From NCBI RefSeq assembly GCF_016906535.1, contig NC_057384.1:310001-374000 (forward strand): 64,000 nucleotides of DNA. The letters are read 5' to 3'. Source of the DNA: Rhizoctonia solani. Its lineage: Eukaryota > Basidiomycota > Agaricomycetes > Cantharellales > Ceratobasidiaceae. Position numbers and translations under genes: made by a program. Under the pieces are notes generated by a model, which was given only the letters and a program-made list of their open reading frames with translations, did no database searches and was not told the origin of the DNA. Shown one piece after another: positions 1-12,565 of this stretch; position 1 is the first letter of the stretch; every line of letters starts with the position of its first letter.

Positions 1-761
1 GTCTGCCCCTTGACCCTCGGTATCGAGACCACTGGTGGTGTCTTCACCAAGCTCATCCCCCGTAATACTGTCGTCCCCACCAAGAAGTCTCAGATCTTCT
101 CTACCGCCGCCGACAACCAGCCCACTGTCTTGATTCAGGTCTTTGAGGGTGAACGTTCGTTGACCAAGGACAACAACCTGCTCGGCAAGTTCGAGCTCTC
201 TGGTATTCCTCCCGCCCAACGCGGTGTTCCTCAGATCGAGGTCACCTTCGAGATCGATGCCAACGGTATCCTCAAGGTCGGCGCCGCTGACAAGGGAACG
301 TAAGTTATCCTTAGCTTTCTGTTCGCATACAGTCATTGATTCTATTTGATTACAGTGGCAAGTCCGAATCTATCACCATTACCAATGAGAAGGGTCGCCT
401 CTCTCAAGAGGAAATTGACCGCATGGTCCGTGAAGCCGAGGAGTTCGCGTCTGAGGACGAGGCCCAACGCAAGCGTATCGAAGCTCTCAACGGCCTCCAG
501 AACTTTGTCTGGGGTCTCAAGTCTCAGCTCGGTGACCAGGAAGGTCTCGGTGGCAAGATCTCTGACGAGGACAAGAAGACCATTCTTGCCACCGTCAAGG
601 AGACCACCGACTGGATTGAGGAGAATGGCCAGACTGCCACTTCTGAGGACCTCGAGGAGAAACTCCAGGAAGTCCAGGCCGTTGTCAACCCCATCACCGG
701 TAAACTCTATGGCTCCGGTTCTGGGTCGAGCGAAGGATCGAGCTCGCATGATGAGCTCTAG
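1..761 (+). CDS. KAR2: ER-lumen Hsp70 chaperone (BiP/Kar2), 3' part
   Basis: The gene enters the window already in frame, so its ATPase domain lies upstream. What is visible is the Hsp70 substrate-binding domain ([20 protein letters not shown], then the [14 protein letters not shown] strand) followed by the helical lid ([18 protein letters not shown]). The protein ends in HDEL, the fungal ER-retention signal, which separates it from cytosolic and mitochondrial Hsp70s. One intron, 300–355 (GTAAGT…TACAG), splits a Thr codon; exons are 1–299 and 356–761, stop TAG at 759–761. The role, from the family, is ATP-driven folding and translocation of secretory proteins in the ER lumen. The next gene begins 265 bp downstream on the same strand. 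Identity is very secure; only the N-terminal half is unseen. Confidence 0.96.
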
Positions 762-1025
762 ACGGGAGGAGGTTAGATGGGGGGAGATACATGTATTAAT
801 TATTGGATTGTTACGCTGTTTTCTAGAGTACGCTAGCGTAGTTGTGCTCGACTAAAAATCAATAGTTCTGTTATTGACATTAACTTTACTCGCCCGAACC
901 TTGATTACGCTATTTTAAGCGCCGATAAGCCTTGTATCTTCCCCTTGATTTGGACGGCGACGTCACAATTGACTCTCGTCCAAGTTAAATTTAACTTTCG
1001 ACCGTTGGTATTAGGGAGATACAGA

Positions 1026-2893
1026 ATGGCCTTGAGTTCACCGCTAAATGTTTCAACCAAAGACGACCAGACTATTCGACCAGACCAAGTACCCAGCCCC
1101 CAGCGGTCAATAGCTCACCCTCCCGAAGACGCACCCACTGCAGCCAAAAAATTCGATGAATCAGCATCAGCTACTGAACCTAACAATGCCGAACCGGTAA
1201 CCCCGAGACCCACCTCGATCGACAGCTCCAACCCACCGAGCCTTCAACCTTACTCGACCTTTATTCTCCAGTCGTTTTCCACAAGTAATAATTTCTTCCG
1301 AAATGTCCAGTGGTGTATGGATGGGTCCAGTCTACTAGGCGTAACAGAGCATGCTTCACTCGAGATTCTTGATTTGTGAGTTCATTTCGGCTACCGCTGG
1401 TTTTGATATTGACCGAGCAACCTAGAACCGACCAAGACGACCGTATTGAACTCAAGCGTAAGCCTTAACTATTTGATTGAAGAGAAGGGGACTAATGATC
1501 CTAATTATGTAGACCGTCTCTCACTTCCCCAGCCTGCACCAATCTTGAGTACCGCATGGTTCCCTGCGGCCTCGTCCTCGGACCCAGCATCATTCTGTCT
1601 CGTTGCAGCTGTACGGGACACCCCAATAAAACTTTTCGACGCATCGGATGGTAGAGTATTATCTATACTATCCTACTAGAACGGAACATGGCACTGATTC
1701 AGCTATAGGTGAGGGCATCTTATAGAATCGTGGACCATCGAGAACGATTCATTGCGCCACATTGTATGGCATTTAACATGTATATGAATCGGTATGGTAA
1801 TCGAGGAGATATAGGAATATATATTGCTGACTAGTTATCCAGATTATACTGTGGTTTCGAAGACGCAATCGAAGTTTTTGATGTGCATTGCCCGGGAGAG
1901 GGCACCAGACTGCACACTATACCCACAAAAAAGAGTCGGGATGGAATGAGAGGCGAGTGTTTGTCCCTATTCCACTTTTGGCCCCAACCTTCTTACTAAT
2001 GTTTGTGACATCCTTTCAGGAATAATATCGAGTCTTGCATTTGCTCCTGATTGGTCCGGGACGTATGCGGCAGGCTCCTTTGGGGGTGTAATAGGTTTAT
2101 TCACGGAAGACACGGGCGGCCAAGTACAGAACTGGCTAGAGGGGACCGAAGGTGGCGTTACACAGGTATGATTATTATCACTTCTGTATGCACCTGCTAT
2201 TTCTGGCCTCTCGCCTCTGCCTTTTGGTTCGGCTTGCTCCATATTTTTCTCTGACTTGATCTTGACCAATGGATCCAACTTGAACTTCTTCTCGCACTAG
2301 ATCCGATTTAATCCCATCCAACCACATATCCTGTATGCCGCATTCCGTCGTACGCCGATGATAGCTCGGTGGGACCTCAGGAACCCTTCCGAACCTGACC
2401 TCTTATACGACCGAGGCCTGGCGTCCACGAATCAAAGGCTGGGCTTTGACTTGAGTCTGAATGGGCGCTGGCTCACTGCAGGAGATGAGGTGAGGACTCT
2501 CAAGAAGTGCTTGTTCCTAGCACACCAGGTTGATTTGGATACATGATTATTCACAGGGAGGGCAGATTTCAACTTTTGATGCACTTGGAGAGAGGGGCCA
2601 AGTAAGCACTATAAGCGCCCACAATGGTACGATCTCCACAATAACCAGATTCCTTGGCTAAATATGATGCAATAGATTCAATCGGAGCTATCAATTTCCA
2701 TCCTACGAAACCCTACCTTGTATCCACATCTGGATCTCGTCACTTTCGGGATACCGATTGGGTTACATCGGATTCGGATGACTCTGGAGAGCCAGAAAAT
2801 CCTGGGACAACCGTCATGTGCGGTCAAACCGTTTCACAGAGAGCAACAGCGCCAATGGTGATGGATAATTCCCTGAAACTTTGGAGCGTGTAG
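1026..2893 (+). CDS. WRAP53/TCAB1-like WD40 repeat protein
   Basis: Nine exons: 1026–1375, 1426–1457, 1513–1655, 1709–1791, 1843–1952, 2020–2165, 2301–2489, 2557–2626 and 2676–2893. Their sum is 1341 nt, giving 446 aa with no internal stop. After a low-complexity Pro/Ser-rich N-terminus come WD40 blades resembling human WRAP53: NFFRNVQWCMDGSSLLG, then RVRASYRIVDH, YCGFEDAIEVFDV, WDLRNPSEPD, and INFHPTKPYLVSTSGSRHF near the end, where animals have an ATGxGQRHF motif. The animal protein delivers scaRNAs and telomerase RNA to Cajal bodies; the fungal role is inferred to be a related RNP function. Intron 5 (1953–2019) begins with GC rather than GT; only this join keeps the frame. The family call is good, the precise function is not known. 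Confidence 0.82.
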
Positions 2894-3804
2894 TATGCCC
2901 ATATAGAAGTAAGATTAACGACCATGAGACCATCTTCTGCTCAATATGTTCGTAAACATGGAGTTAAGTGGAGCGTTCCACTTACACTAAGTCAGTTCTT
3001 ATTTAAAACAAGGAATAGATGCAGGTGCATTTCAAATGGTAGCGTCATCCAATCACTCCCGCATCCCTTTTTGCTCCCAGTGTTTAAATTTAAGAGTTGA
3101 ATACATTTTGATCTTTACATTATGTTGTCCAAAAGCTCAGCATTACCACCGTAAAAACTATGAGGAGGATGCACCTGAAGCCAGGTTAATCCGGGGCCGT
3201 ATCTCAAACCCGGTTCGCACATTGCAACCTGATTCGCCAGATGGGCACCCAGATCGTGAAGATGATTGCTGCGACAGCTATAACCAATCACTTCTCAGCG
3301 CGGAACATAGCAGTTACTGAATGATACCGAAACATATTGTTATATTACTTGTCTAGTAAGATTCTAGCATCTTGTATCACTCAATTCAGCCCGACCCCAA
3401 TGACTATGCCTATGAGCTTTGAAATGCGGTAAATTATTCTATTATCGCAAACTGTGTGGGTACCAGTAGTGAAGCTGGTCATTTCTTCTTAGGCGATACA
3501 TAAAAACATTGTTTACGCCACACACAGTGGCGATTGCCCATTACAATTGGTATGTAGAAATCCATTATACGATACCTAATTTACTAGGGAAGCCAACCCT
3601 ATCAGATTGACACGATAGATTTTCCATGCTACTTTTGGGGGCAGGTATCATATCATCTGATCATTAAGGGGTCGATCTCTATCAGTACGAGTGGCGGTTG
3701 CGGTTGTTTGCTCATGTAGGATCTCGGTAAACAGATTGGATCCGAGCTGCAGAGATATAAAGCGCCTCTAGGCATAGTGTCTACTTGCTCCAACTCGTAT
3801 CAAC
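2894..3804. other. Intergenic, no supported gene
   Basis: AT-rich spacer between the WD40 gene and the cyclophilin. A 94-codon open frame at 3036–3320 has no recognisable domain or splice context, so I do not call it. The last 150 bases before the cyclophilin start hold a TATA-like ATATAAAG near 3755, which could be its promoter. Confidence 0.5.
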
Positions 3805-4612
3805 ATGTAAGGGCTTCTATAGATGTTTGACCACACACACTCATACTATTCGAACGTCGTAGGGTGCAGACATTCGTGAGTAACCATTTTGTAAACGATG
3901 AGCTACCAACTAGATGATCGATCTGTAGTTTGATATCACAATCGGAGGTCAACCACCTCAGCGAGTTATCTTCGAACTCTACGACGGTGTCGTCCCAAAA
4001 ACCGCAGAAAATTTCCGTGCTTTGTGTACTGGCACGAAACAGAATGGTGATCCTCTTGACGGCTTTGCTCCAGGTGTAAAGCCGTATGCCGGCAGCACCT
4101 TCCATCGTATCATTCCAGGGGTCCGTCAATAACAACCGATTCGTATTAGTTACGTGCTGACATGGAATTAATATCTCTTATTAGTTTATGTGCCAAGGCG
4201 GCGACTTCACCAACCACAACGGCACCGGGGGCAAGTCGATCTATGGAAATAAATTTGCTGGTCAGCGCCCAGCTTTATCATTAGATATGATAACATTGAC
4301 TAACTCTTATTATAGACGAGAACTTCCAAATAAAGCACACAAAGCCTGGTCTTTTGTCGATGGCTAATGCGGGCCCCAACACCAACGGATCTCAATTCTT
4401 CATCACCACCGCAGCCACTTCATGGCTGGACGGGAAGCATGTTGTTTTCGGTAATACTCATATAAATCTATAACTAAAATAGAGTCTAACTATAACTTTC
4501 TCCAGGTGAGGTTGTGAAAGGGTTAGAAGTGGTTAAAGCAATGGAGGCGGTCGGCAGCGCTGATGGAAAAACTCGTCAGCCAGTGAAGATCGCTGACTGC
4601 GGTGTCCTCTAA
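3805..4612 (+). CDS. Cyclophilin (peptidyl-prolyl cis-trans isomerase), divergent-loop type
   Basis: Six exons: 3805–3806, 3863–3875, 3929–4120, 4185–4260, 4316–4450 and 4506–4612, total 525 nt, 174 aa. The start codon is interrupted: exon 1 is only AT, followed by GTAAGG, and the G comes from exon 2 at 3863, giving MVQTFFDITIGG. All catalytic residues of the fold are present: FHRIIPGF, the Gln and Phe of NGSQFFITT, and the Trp and His of [10 protein letters not shown]. An insertion ([20 protein letters not shown]) is the divergent loop seen in Cyp40-type and plant cyclophilins, but there is no TPR domain. No signal or transit peptide is seen, so a cytosolic/nuclear location is likely. The family bound by cyclosporin A catalyses proline isomerisation. 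Confidence 0.92.
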
Positions 4613-5413
4613 TCATACAATTCTCCGCCATAAACGAGGGCTTGGTTCTGAATTAAAGTACCAGCTTGAATCTCAATGAAATGGATAATAGCTCTTCGTA
4701 CATAATATTGTGTTAGACTCGCGTTGGCTAAGTGTATGGTTGAGTGGACATCGATCCTCCATAGATGTGAATATGCTATGATATCACTATGGCTTTATCC
4801 ACAATCAAAATATAATACTCGATCCGTAACCGGGGTTCCTTCCGAGGGTCAAACTCTGGGAACAAGAACTTTGGACATATGCGTGCGCTACTATCGTATC
4901 TCCAAACTTTCTCCCTCAAACTCTGGTGAGTAATTCGCAGGATCCCGCAGCGTTCTCAGCCCAACTCGTTTACAGCCCTTCGCGATGAGTTCCACCGCAA
5001 GTCCAAACTTCAATATAATCGTTTACTGGTTATTCGTTGAGACACAATTTCAGTAAGTCATTTTCTTAACATCTTCGCAAGCTTGGTCGTGCTGGTCGGT
5101 AGTACGACTATGATAGCCCGATCGGGTAGCTTCGGTGACACATCCCGGCGCTCGGGATTAGCAAGAGTCCCAGAATGTCAGACAGGGGCTTGTCGCACAC
5201 AATTTCTGCGCAGAACGACCACCAGCACTGCCCATACGGTCGTTGTTCCGCTAGCTTCTGGATTTAACCGTACGTATCTCTCGGATCGTGCGCCTTTGGC
5301 GACTGGTCTGATCCATAAGCAATGACGACAGTGCTAGCGCAGGATATAAGAGGACAACGGACTCTCTGAGGATCTGCCTTTTCCACTATCATACCTTTCG
5401 CTTTCTTGATCGT
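4613..5413. other. Intergenic, no supported gene
   Basis: Spacer between the cyclophilin and the kinase. Short open frames at 4724–4933 and 5083–5325 show no recognisable motif and no paired splice sites. It presumably holds the cyclophilin 3' UTR and the kinase promoter; I see no defined element. Confidence 0.4.
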
Positions 5414-7814
5414 ATGGATTTTGACATTATCCCGTTTGAAGTACGAGCCTACGAGGTTGGATGACTTTATACTGGCTAAATGATTTCATAGGATATCCAA
5501 GGGGACTGGAGAAGATTAGGGTCCGGGTCTTTTGGAAATGTATACAAAGGTCAGTCTTTTGTGTGGGAATTAATCAAGGCTCATATCGACTGTGCAGGAG
5601 TCTATTTGGGCATCGATGTAGCAATTAAGGAGGTCTTACCCTCAAAGGACTATGATGTCGCAAAGTACTTTGAGCGAGAATGGCGCTTGATGAAGTACGC
5701 CCCATGATCTATTTATGCTTGGTCTCGACTCATCATACCACCTCTAGGGAAGCCCGCCATCCCAATGTCGTTCTGTTTCTTGGATTGTCCCGTGCACCAC
5801 CCCCCGACAACCGAATCTTTATTGTTTCCGAATTTATCGACAACGGGAATCTTCGTCAGTTGATTCACGATACGCGACAACCCCTTGAGTGGCCACTTCG
5901 TTTATCTGTCCTTACGGATATTGCGAGAGCGATGGCCTACCTACATGCGCGTCGCTGTATCCACCGGGACCTCAAAGGCGAGAACTTGTTGATGACGGCG
6001 AACGGTCGCGTCAAGGTCACCGATTTTGGTTTTGCAAGAATTGCTGCTAGGAACGATGATGAAATGAGGCGCCTGACATTCTGCGGCACGGACAGCTATA
6101 TGAGCCCAGAGATCCTTAAAGGGGATGAATTTGATCTCCCGACTGATGTGTTCTCGATGGGTGTAATATTTTGCGAAGTCATCGCTCGTAAACTCGCGGA
6201 TGACTATGTGTTCAAGGTAAGTAATTCAACGTGCAGTATGATCCTGCTTTGACGTATTTTCTAGCGCTCAGCTCCGGATTGGGGAATGGACCCTGATGAA
6301 CTCAAGACTCGTGCTTCACCAGGATGTCCTCCTGAGCTTGTTGCTCTGGCTCTAGATATGTGTGCGGTCGATCCTCATGCCCGACCCTCTATGCGCGAAG
6401 TACTAGCTCGTCTTCGAACGATCGAACTTGGTGTGCTTGAGAAAGCTGGTGACGCGCATGTAGGAAGTGTCAAATTCTTCACAGCTGGACGCAAGCGACC
6501 AGGGCCAGCCCTCCGCATACCCAGTTTTGGTATGGGGGTTGGGAGTGAAATACGCAACAAGGATGGTGATGCCGAGTTAGACACCAAGCATGAAGCAGAC
6601 GCGGGCATAGGATCAGACAAGGAGCTCGATGACGCGGTCCGCAGCCTCGAGAATATTCGCATCAGCAAGGGTCCAGCCAATATTTTACCTCCTGAACACG
6701 GTTATACGCCTGCGTCTGAGAAAAGTCGATGGGAATCGCCGAGATGGGATGGGAATTCGATGTATTATACCCAACGCTCGGGTGACTTTGGTAAGATTGA
6801 GTCCATGTCGAAGGTAGTATATACACCTTACGGCCATGACATAGGTTACATTCCCAGCGAGCCAGGGTCCGACTCGACGTCACCTCTGTTGCACGAGACC
6901 CCGAATCCGGAAATAGACAATACTCACTCTCAATTATCGAGTTACAGTGAGACGGTGGTACAAATGCATAGGGGAGATCTGGGAACTTCAACTCCTTCGG
7001 TCAATACTGCTGTTCCTTCCGAGCTTCCTGCCACTGCTGCTTCTCATTCATCTCCTCAAAATTCAGTATCTGTTTTAACCGTTCGGGCTTCACCTGTGAT
7101 CACTACCAATGCGCTGCACGGACCAGCTATCCAATCCGAATCTTCATCCGTACACTAAATGACGCTGCCGCGGCTTCGAGGATTTTACAGGTCGATCCCA
7201 ATCAGGTATCCAAGATGTCGATGGATAGCTATCACACCGCATCATCTGCAATTACCTTACCAGCGCCTACCACCGACTCGGTTGCTCTGGGATCTATAGC
7301 CGCAGCAACAGAGGGCTCGACCGTCACGACCCGCCAAGTGGAAACGGAACCTTCGCTCATTCATCGATTCACGCTTATCAAGCCTGGTTCCACGCGCAGA
7401 GGATCCGTCACCTTTACTCCTGCCTCAAACGGCCGTGGGGCTAGCCCTCCTCCACCTGATAGCGCTCCAGGGTGGAGTCCGTTCGAATTCTTTTTCGGAA
7501 GTGGATATAGCGCCAAGTGTGACTTGTGCACGAAGCGTCTCGGTTGGGGTTGGAAACCCGTCTTGGAATGTGATGATTGTGGAATGAGGTACGTAATTTG
7601 CCTGTCAAAATAAGAAAGTAGGGTATTAATTTATGTCACGTCGATCAGGGCTCATATCAAGTGTGGAGAATTCGCACCAAGGGATTGTGGACTCCGAGGA
7701 CCAAGGCACGCTAGCCCTCCACCTTTCCCTGCATCGCCCACTTCGCCCACGTCGCCCAAATTCAAGCCGAACGTCAGGCGTAGGTCTGGAGAGGGTGCTA
7801 CAGCCTCGGCATGA
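5414..7814 (+). CDS. TKL/LISK-type protein kinase with C-terminal C1-like zinc finger
   Basis: Seven exons: 5414–5440, 5492–5549, 5598–5694, 5748–6216, 6265–7149, 7191–7588 and 7649–7814. They sum to 2100 nt, giving 699 aa. The N-terminal kinase domain has a Gly loop (LGSGSFGNVYKG), VAIKEV lysine, catalytic loop CIHRDLKGENLL, DFGFARI, a GTDSYMSPEIL activation segment and the PSMREVLARL end typical of LIM-kinase-like TKL kinases. A roughly 300-residue Ser/Thr/Pro-rich linker follows. Near the C-terminus is a Cys/His cluster (CDLC…CDDCGMRAHIKC…C) consistent with a C1-type zinc finger placed after, not before, the kinase. The RDLKGEN loop fits Ser/Thr or dual specificity. The 41 nt intron at 7150–7190 is the shortest in the gene. 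Substrate and pathway are unknown. Confidence 0.88.
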
Positions 7815-10403
7815 GAGGCCTCTGATAGTCGATTGTATCACGCGATGGATGGTGTATGCTCCAACATTCAACTTCTAGGATTTCCTTTCCCTCTTTCATT
7901 GATACATGCCATTTCATTTTCTCTATGCACCTTTTTTTTATATCGTTCACTTCGTTACACGTAACTTGGACTTTCCATCACTAATTCATTCATATTTGCG
8001 ATTGTACAAATAGTTGGTTTCCGGATATTTACGGCTTCTTTAATTTTTGAACTCGGGAACCACATATTCATGGGTTTATGTGTCGGTTGCCGTCCTTGGG
8101 TGTATTTGGCTCATACGGAAGACGTGTAATTTGCTTGTCGGTTAATTTGGAGCTCCGCAAGTTTAGGGCTTCCACTGCGAAAATGGTTTTTTATCGAGAA
8201 CTCGAAGAACGCTATCCTGAGTGGATGACGAGTATCTCAGGACGGAGATTGTGTATCCACCGATGGCACTTATGACTCGGCACCCAATTCAAACTCTCGC
8301 ACGGGCAATGAATGCCTATGGCCAATCGCGATCGTCCTTTCGGACACGGTTGAATTGATATTGTTCGCTATTGGCCGTGCAATGTATATGCAGCCATCAT
8401 GATTAAAAAAATGTAATATCATAGACATATTCAACACTGATCATCGTGTACAACTTGAAACCCTAAATTACACTGCAAACAATCCCACGAAAGGATAAAA
8501 ATACGAAAAATTGTGCAAGGCCACATCAAAACGCGACCTACTCTTCAAAAGAATATTTCGACAACAGACTCTCAGAAACGCTCGTATCTACCTCACCGAT
8601 CACCTCAACGCTCCGGAAAACAGACACAAGGAGTACACCTGACCAAACTCGGCTGATCCATTGACCCAGACCACTCGTCCAAACGCCACCACACCGAGGG
8701 AGACACGGGCTTCCATGGCAAGTCGACATGGTGCGCACAGCCCTTCGGTCATGCGACTTACCAGGGAAACCCTATGTGGCCCTGGACGCGGTAGTGTCTG
8801 GCCCTGGAGGAGCCAATAGTCCGGCCCAATAGGGACAACCATACCCCAAGGGCGCTCTCCAGCTAGCGAGGGAGCAACGTTCGCATATCGACACCTAAAT
8901 TCGACCTAAAGTCCCCCGGTAGCATACCAACTCTTTCCCGAACGAGTGATCCGGGAAGTGCGCATCTCTGAGAGCATGCACGGCGAGCGCGAGAGTGATG
9001 GATTCGATGGGTGATAGAACGCCATAGTTCCAAGGAGGTCATATTGCCATGTCCCTAAGCAAGGGTTTCCTAGCGCACATCCCTCGCCTACTGGGGTCTC
9101 TGGGAGATCAAAGCGCCGGTTGTCATTGCTCGAGCAGCTGCTCGGCCTGTCAAGGCAGTCTTCTCCGCGGAAGAAGATAGGGACATTCAGCTGGTAACCT
9201 GGGAAGGGAAGATGCTTTTCGCATCCTGTGCGTACTCAGATTGCTGTCTAGGCATGTTCAGTTGCTAGTTCGTTGGTTGAGTCATTCTCGCCACTTACCT
9301 GTGTGGCCGTTTGTCTCACGGATTTGATCGGCGCAAATTGATTTACGTATTGACCCACGTGACACTCGAAATATGTTCATCCAAGCTTTATATGCGCATG
9401 CAGAGTTAAGCTGGACAAATGATTGCATTCTCAACAGCCCAATCTTCTATACTTTCTACCTTGAGCGCTTACGATCCGCTCCCTTGGACCGCTTTGGAAG
9501 ATCCGACTCTCTCAGTCTCCTAAACCTTGTCTGCGTTAAGTACCCCCACTACCTCGCGAAATACAATACGCCGACTATCCAATCAAAAAATCAAAGTTTT
9601 GTAACGAAAACATATGAAATTGGCGCTAGATGAGCTCCGTGAACTAGAACTATGACATAACAGGGTATCGTGCTCAGTAAAATAATTTACTTCCAAGGTC
9701 GTTCGGAGCAAGACTTCTCTTTTGGGACATAAGGCGCACGAACAAGAGTTCGCATGTATGAGATGTAGATAATTTGCTTAATTACATGCGAATCTTTGAT
9801 TCCCTCTATTTCTGGCCAGTTGCAAACTTGAGCTCACGAAAACAATCGTAAAGACTATGATCAGTATCATGAATTCCAGTTACAATTTTGATACCGAGCT
9901 ATAACTACACATATAGCCTGTTACTCCCTTAATGATAGTCTACCAGTACTTCAAGCCAATGGATATGTGCGGGGACGATTTCCTGTGTGAAGACTCCATT
10001 CTATTAGCTTTTATCATGGCAGACAGTATTCAAAAATATATTAATATCACTCTAGATCCGCCATAACACCTATTTTTATGAATGTTGAGGTGATGGAGTT
10101 ACAAGAGGTCACAAACTGCTATGAGATGGGGCGGGTGCCGCGGTAACTCTAAATCTGGCGGACATAGACCCGCAGATCGCTGAGGCACGTGGCGAAATTG
10201 TAAATATGTATAGCTTCAAAAAGTAGCAAAGTAGGGATTCATTTAGTAGGGCGGGTACTCGCTCGAATGAGTTGTCATGAATCACTTGGCAGCCAAAAAT
10301 GTTCGAGTGACGGCGAAATAGAAATCGACGGCGAGCGTTGTTATTAGGAAAGAGCTTCATTAATTGGTGGAAAGTGCTAGCAAGAAGCTTGCAATCATCA
10401 AGA
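7815..10403. other. Long intergenic region without supported genes
   Basis: About 2.6 kb. Open frames at 8078–8275, 8538–8842 and 9373–9633 lack recognisable domains and splice-compatible continuations. The stretch 8540–9240 is visibly richer in G+C and in CTC/GAG words than the AT-rich flanks and could be a decayed coding or transposon fragment, but no frame stays open and I cannot name it. From 9650 to 10400 the sequence is AT-rich and featureless. Confidence 0.4.
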
Positions 10404-11223
10404 TCATTGCACCGTCCCACTTTCAACAATTTTAAGCTCCGCCTTTGGGCGCCCACTTTCAGACCCCTGTGACTCGATAGCCTTTACTATATCAAGACCC
10501 TCTACCACCTCGCCAAAGACCACATGCTTTCCGTCTAGCCATGAGGTTGGAACTGTTGTAATAAAGAACTAATCAAAGATATGTTAAATCAAAGGAATGG
10601 CAGATGATGGAAGAGCTTGCCTGAGAGCCATTGGTATTCGGTCCAGCATTCGCCATGGACAAAAGACCCGGCTTGGTATGCCTGAGCAGGAAGTTCTCGT
10701 CTTTAAAGAAGCCAGAATATAACTATTTGCTTTGGTACGTGAGAGATAGATACATACCTGCAAATCGTGGGCCATAGATCGATTTCCCCCCAGTACCGTT
10801 GTGTGCGGTGAAATCACCGCCTTGGATCATAAACTATGGCATATCAAAGAACGCAAGCTTAGAACCAGACAACTACATAGATGATATCAATACTCACACC
10901 GGGAATCACGCGGTGAAACGTCGATCCTTGATAACCATATCCATGTTGACCGGTTGCGAGTTCACGGAAGTTGCGAGCAGTTTTCGGAGTAGTCTCGTCA
11001 TAGAGCTTCATAACAATCCGGCCAGCATCTTTGGATCCAACACTGACTGTGAACTGAATCAAAAACCTTAGTTCAGGGGACAATTGGTCTGCATGGATTA
11101 GTGAGCACATACAAAAACATTTTTGCTGTAAAGAAGCGTCAGATCGTGTCATAGTGAACCACTTTAAATTGCTCACTTGGCCGAGGCAGTCGTACTGCTA
11201 AACCGCCGGAATATCATAGACAT
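10404..11223 (-). CDS. Mitochondrial cyclophilin (peptidyl-prolyl isomerase)
   Basis: Six exons on the minus strand: 11223–11177, 11125–11113, 11053–10898, 10833–10758, 10700–10621 and 10568–10404, total 537 nt, 178 aa. It starts [17 protein letters not shown], a basic Ser/Thr-rich presequence without acids, so I infer mitochondrial import (Cpr3/CypD-like). The isomerase core is complete: [43 protein letters not shown] and [11 protein letters not shown]. It lacks the divergent loop of the cyclophilin at 3.8 kb, so the two are not recent duplicates. Exon 2 is only 13 nt. The last intron (10620–10569) starts with GC; Gln of NGSQ must join Phe of FFITT at that exact point. Gene start and family are secure; location is inferred. 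Confidence 0.9.
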
Positions 11224-12565
11224 GGTTGGAGTAGTGAGAGGTTGATTGTGCGTTTGGTCAGGTGGTGGGATAGGAGTTAGAAAGACGATTGGAAATTTAG
11301 CGCCATGGATCTATAAGCAAGCTATACAGGACCAACCTTTCAGGTGCCATCGACGATTGGTTTTCGTAGAAAAGAGGCTGCATACTGCTGGTCTCTTCTT
11401 CCTGGGCCATGAGTTTATAATACTGCAGGCTCTATTCCGAAGAATGGATTTATCCTCAAAGCTCCGCCCTTGCATTCGATCACCCTGTCTTTATTTTTTT
11501 GATGCGATCTACTTCCTTGTCCACTATAGGAATTAAAAAATCGGTGAGACATGGTACTCGGACACGTGTACATCCAATACGCATGAAATCAAGGAGGTTT
11601 ACCTATTGGTGGCATGATGGAACTGAGTGCAGATCTGGCTTGGTACGCCCAATGTAAAGGATTATGGGGAAGCCCGTTGCACCGACATTGAGGGCAGACT
11701 AGCAAATGCACGACTAAACATGCATTCGGATTCGTAATGGCACCTATTATGTTAAACATGTTGCGACTTGTGGTGATTCTCTTAGCATATAGTCAAGTCT
11801 CGCGCAGAAAACAAGCCCATCGAACAAAGATGCCCAACTCCACGAAACGTTAGGGGTACCACGGGACATTGAACGCTGCCCACCATAGTAGGGCCGGATC
11901 GAAGAAAGAGCGGGGAAATAACATTGCCCACTTTTTTCAGGCATCCTTACCATGGCCTGAAGATAGCCTGGATGCACCATGTTTATAATTTCATATTCTG
12001 AAAAGGGTTAGCTGCCGCGGCAATATACCTCTGATGCACATCTAGTGCAAATTCAAGCCGAGGCCACGTTCAAAATGAATCGTGGCTGGACGTTTGAGTT
12101 CAGAGTGCGATATAATTCGGTTCGAGTGTCGCCCACCCCCGGCTCATGGCAAAGTGGTCCTTCAGGTGCCAAAAACCCACATCAACAAAGGATGCATTCA
12201 TGGCAACATTGAATTTGTTGAGTTGGTCAAATCGAGAATTTAATGGGTACGTTCAATTATTCACGTTGAATGCTTAGCAGCGGACCTATTGCAGCTTCGC
12301 ATATCGTCTGAATCATGTTACTGTAGGAGTGGGTTCATCGCAAGTACCTATCGAGCTCCGAGAATCACGTGCCATGATCGGCAAGCTGACGATCATCGCA
12401 ATTATGACCGCCTTGCATAAGCATAAGTGCCCGCAACTTACTAGGTTCAAGCCATCACTGGCCTCTCTTACCACGACTCACAAAAGTTAAATTCTGTAAG
12501 CTCTTACGCACTTGTGTTCGTTGCGACAATTGAATTGAGTTCTGTCCAAATCAAAACTATCCGCA
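11224..12565. other. Intergenic, no supported gene
   Basis: Spacer between the divergently oriented mitochondrial cyclophilin (minus) and RCF1 (plus), presumably including both promoters. Open frames at 11246–11536 and 11747–11980 have no recognisable motif. No repeat or RNA gene was seen. Confidence 0.4.

Noticed and set aside
342..855. Open frames on both strands overlapping the BiP lid exon
   Set aside because: They are shadows of a strongly coding exon; the HDEL frame is the real one.
3036..3320. 94-codon open frame upstream of the first cyclophilin
   Set aside because: No domain, no splice partners, composition like the surrounding spacer.
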